From assembly GCF_000011305.1 (NCBI RefSeq), contig NC_004369.1, positions 1,550,001 to 1,614,000 on the forward strand: a stretch of 64,000 nt of DNA, written 5' to 3'. The notes beneath the pieces were generated by a model. The model was not told the origin of the DNA. It worked only from the letters and a program-made list of their open reading frames with translations, and did no database searches. Shown here piece by piece: positions 60,502 to 64,000 of the stretch. Made by a program: the position numbers and the translations under genes. Origin of the DNA: Corynebacterium efficiens YS-314 (GTDB lineage Bacteria; Actinomycetota; Actinomycetes; Mycobacteriales; Mycobacteriaceae). Position 1 is the stretch's first letter; each line of letters opens with the position of its first letter.

Positions 60502-60684
60502 TTGTGCGCTTTGCGACGAAAAGATCCCCGCCCACCAATGTTGTGGTGGGTCTTTAACGCTGTGACCTGCAAATTTGTGGGTTCCGGCGGTCGTGTGTAG
60601 ATTAGTTCAAGTCGCAGCGAGCCGCTACCACATCCCAACGGGAGACGGTGGTGGATCCGAGGTGACACGGAGATGAAATCGAAG

Positions 60685-60713
60685 TTGACTTCCTAAACGG
60701 AACGCAATATAGT
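60685..60713 (+). promoter_or_regulatory. rrn promoter
   Basis: TTGACT (60685-60690), 17-bp spacer, TATAGT (60708-60713): near-consensus sigma-70-type promoter upstream of 16S rRNA. Confidence 0.85.
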
Positions 60714-61137
60714 GAATCTTCAGCTGCTGAGAGCGGAAATCAACCAAAAGATTACCCCGGTCAAGCATGCGAATGTTGTTTGAGAACTCAATAGTGTGCC
60801 ATTTATTTTATGTTTGTCGTACCCCAACACTTGGTTGGGGTGGTCATGCCGGGTGGTGGGGGAGCATTACCTCCTACCACTGTAAATAATGGACCAGGCC
60901 CCATCGGGGTGTCTGGTTGATTGTGTGCATGGTTATATTTTTTTTACGACACACCGGTTCCCATGGTGCTTTTCCCCGTCGGGACAAGCGGGAACCGGAA
61001 AATTGTTTTAGATTTATTTAACCATTATTTTTGGTTGAACAAGCCAGACCACCATGAACCTTGTCGGTTGTGGTGGTTGTTTGTTTGGCTGGGTTATCGG
61101 GCTTTTCACGCCCTGACACACACATTGTGTGTCGTCT
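60714..61137 (+). other. rrn leader
   Basis: About 420 bp between promoter and 16S. TGTTTGAGAACTCAATAGTGTGCC near 60777-60800 is the conserved actinobacterial rrn leader/antitermination region; AT-rich runs and pairing segments follow. A possible open frame at 60921-61247 runs into 16S rRNA and is not a gene. Confidence 0.7.
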
Positions 61138-63022
<1,885 letters not shown>

Positions 63023-64000
63023 GGAGTGTTTGTTTTAAGGGCACACGGTGGATGCCTTGGCATATCAAGCCGATGAAGGACGTGAGAGGCTGCGTTAAGC
63101 CTCGGGGAGTTGCCAACTAAGCGTTGATCCGAGGATGTCCGAATGGGGAAACCCAGCCGCAGTGATGTGTGGTTACCCGCCGGTGAATATATAGCCGGTG
63201 TGGGGGGTGACACGGGGAAGTGAAACATCTCAGTACCCGTAGGAGAAGAAAACAATTGTGATTCCGTTAGTAGTGGCGAGCGAACGCGGATGATGGCTAA
63301 AGCCTATGTGTGTGATACCCGGCAGGGGTTGCATGTAGGTGGTTGTGGGGCAATGACGGTTGTGTTCTGCCGGACACTGGCTCATCGCGCATTGATTAGT
63401 GGAAGTGGTGTGGAAACACCTACCGTAGAAGGTGATAGTCCTGTACATGAAGGTCAGTGTGGGTGGGTGGTTGTTGTACCCGAGTAGCAGCGGGCTCGTG
63501 AAATCTGCTGTGAATCTGCCGGGACCACTCGGTAAGCCTGAATACTTGATATGACCGATAGCGGATTAGTACCGTGAGGGAATGGTGAAAAGTACCCCGG
63601 GAGGGGAGTGAAATAGTACCTGAAACCGTGTGCTTACAATCCGTCAGAGCATCCTGTGGGGTGTGATGGCGTGCCTTTTGAAGAATGAGCCTGCGAGTCA
63701 GCGGCATGTCGCGAGGTTAACCCGTGTGGGGTAGCCGTAGGGAAACCGAATCCTAATCAGGGTGAATCAGTGGCATGTCTTGGACCCGAAGCGGAGTGAT
63801 CTACCCATGGCCAGTGTGAAGCGATGGTAAGACGTCGTGGAGGCGCGAACCCACTTAGGTTGAAAACTGAGGGGATGAGTTGTGGGTAGGGGTGAAAGGC
63901 CAATCAAACTCCGTGATAGCTGGTTCTCCCCGAAATGCATTTAGGTGCAGCGTTGTGTGTTTCTTCCCGGAGGTAGAGCTACTGGATGGTTTAGCGGGAC
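63023..64000 (+). rRNA. 23S ribosomal RNA (5' part)
   Basis: Starts near GTTTGTTTTAAGGGCACACG with GGTGGATGCCTTGGC, the conserved 23S 5' end, and continues past the window edge. Start estimated by alignment to E. coli. Confidence 0.95.

Overview
The window is bacterial chromosome from a mycolic-acid actinomycete, almost certainly Corynebacterium. It looks like a high-GC relative of C. glutamicum, and C. efficiens would fit. The reasons are the uriR-rbsK-uriT-uriH uridine cluster, a secreted mycolyltransferase-type esterase, mycothiol-type arsenate reductase, the uvrB...uvrA-infC-rpmI-rplT-ugp-pheST-argCJBDFRGH-tyrS order familiar from C. glutamicum, and an rrn operon whose 16S-23S spacer has no tRNA. 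Identification is from memory of gene order and protein motifs; no database was searched.

Layout. 1-3.9 kb: uridine uptake and cleavage operon on the minus strand, with a perfect LacI-type palindrome upstream of its regulator. 4.0-6.9 kb: CycA-type amino acid permease and a secreted mycolyltransferase-like esterase. 6.9-14.5 kb: a foreign island holding a twice-frameshifted IS1380-type transposase, a DNA methyltransferase, a convergent overlapping HNH-like endonuclease, an IS256-family element and an IS110-family element whose 244-bp left-end region is duplicated 1,690 bp upstream. 14.6-29 kb: the conserved backbone resumes with uvrB, a universal stress protein, arsenate reductase, a HelD-like helicase, DoxX, a metallo-beta-lactamase fold hydrolase, uvrA, a DUF2339 membrane protein and infC-rpmI-rplT. 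infC starts at a rare ATC codon behind a leader with a terminator hairpin. 29.2-30.4 kb: an isolated AT-richer gene for a coiled-coil protein with a PIN/NYN-like nuclease domain, the most interesting unknown here. 30.7-36.5 kb: a Cys-rich copper-storage-like protein, the ugpAEBC glycerol-3-phosphate importer behind a PhoR-like tandem repeat, and a glycerophosphodiesterase. 36.5-41.1 kb: SpoU methyltransferase and pheST. 41.3-45 kb: secreted SGNH hydrolase, membrane acyltransferase, Pro/Ala-repeat lipoprotein and a Crp/Fnr regulator.

45.1-54 kb is the full arginine pathway argCJBDFRGH, with ARG-box-like sequence before argC. ArgJ recycles the acetyl group. 54.1-54.3 kb holds two 77-bp palindromic units of a repeat family. 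54.3-59.2 kb: HxlR regulator with a divergent NAD(P)-binding protein, then a three-gene binding-protein/VWA/XpaC-like cluster and a Trm112-like protein. 59.2-60.5 kb: tyrS. 60.5-64 kb: rrn promoter and leader, 16S, spacer and the first ~1 kb of 23S.

Across the whole window an 11-mer, CGTCGACAAGC, occurs at least 12 times in both orientations, in genes and spacers, far more than chance would give.
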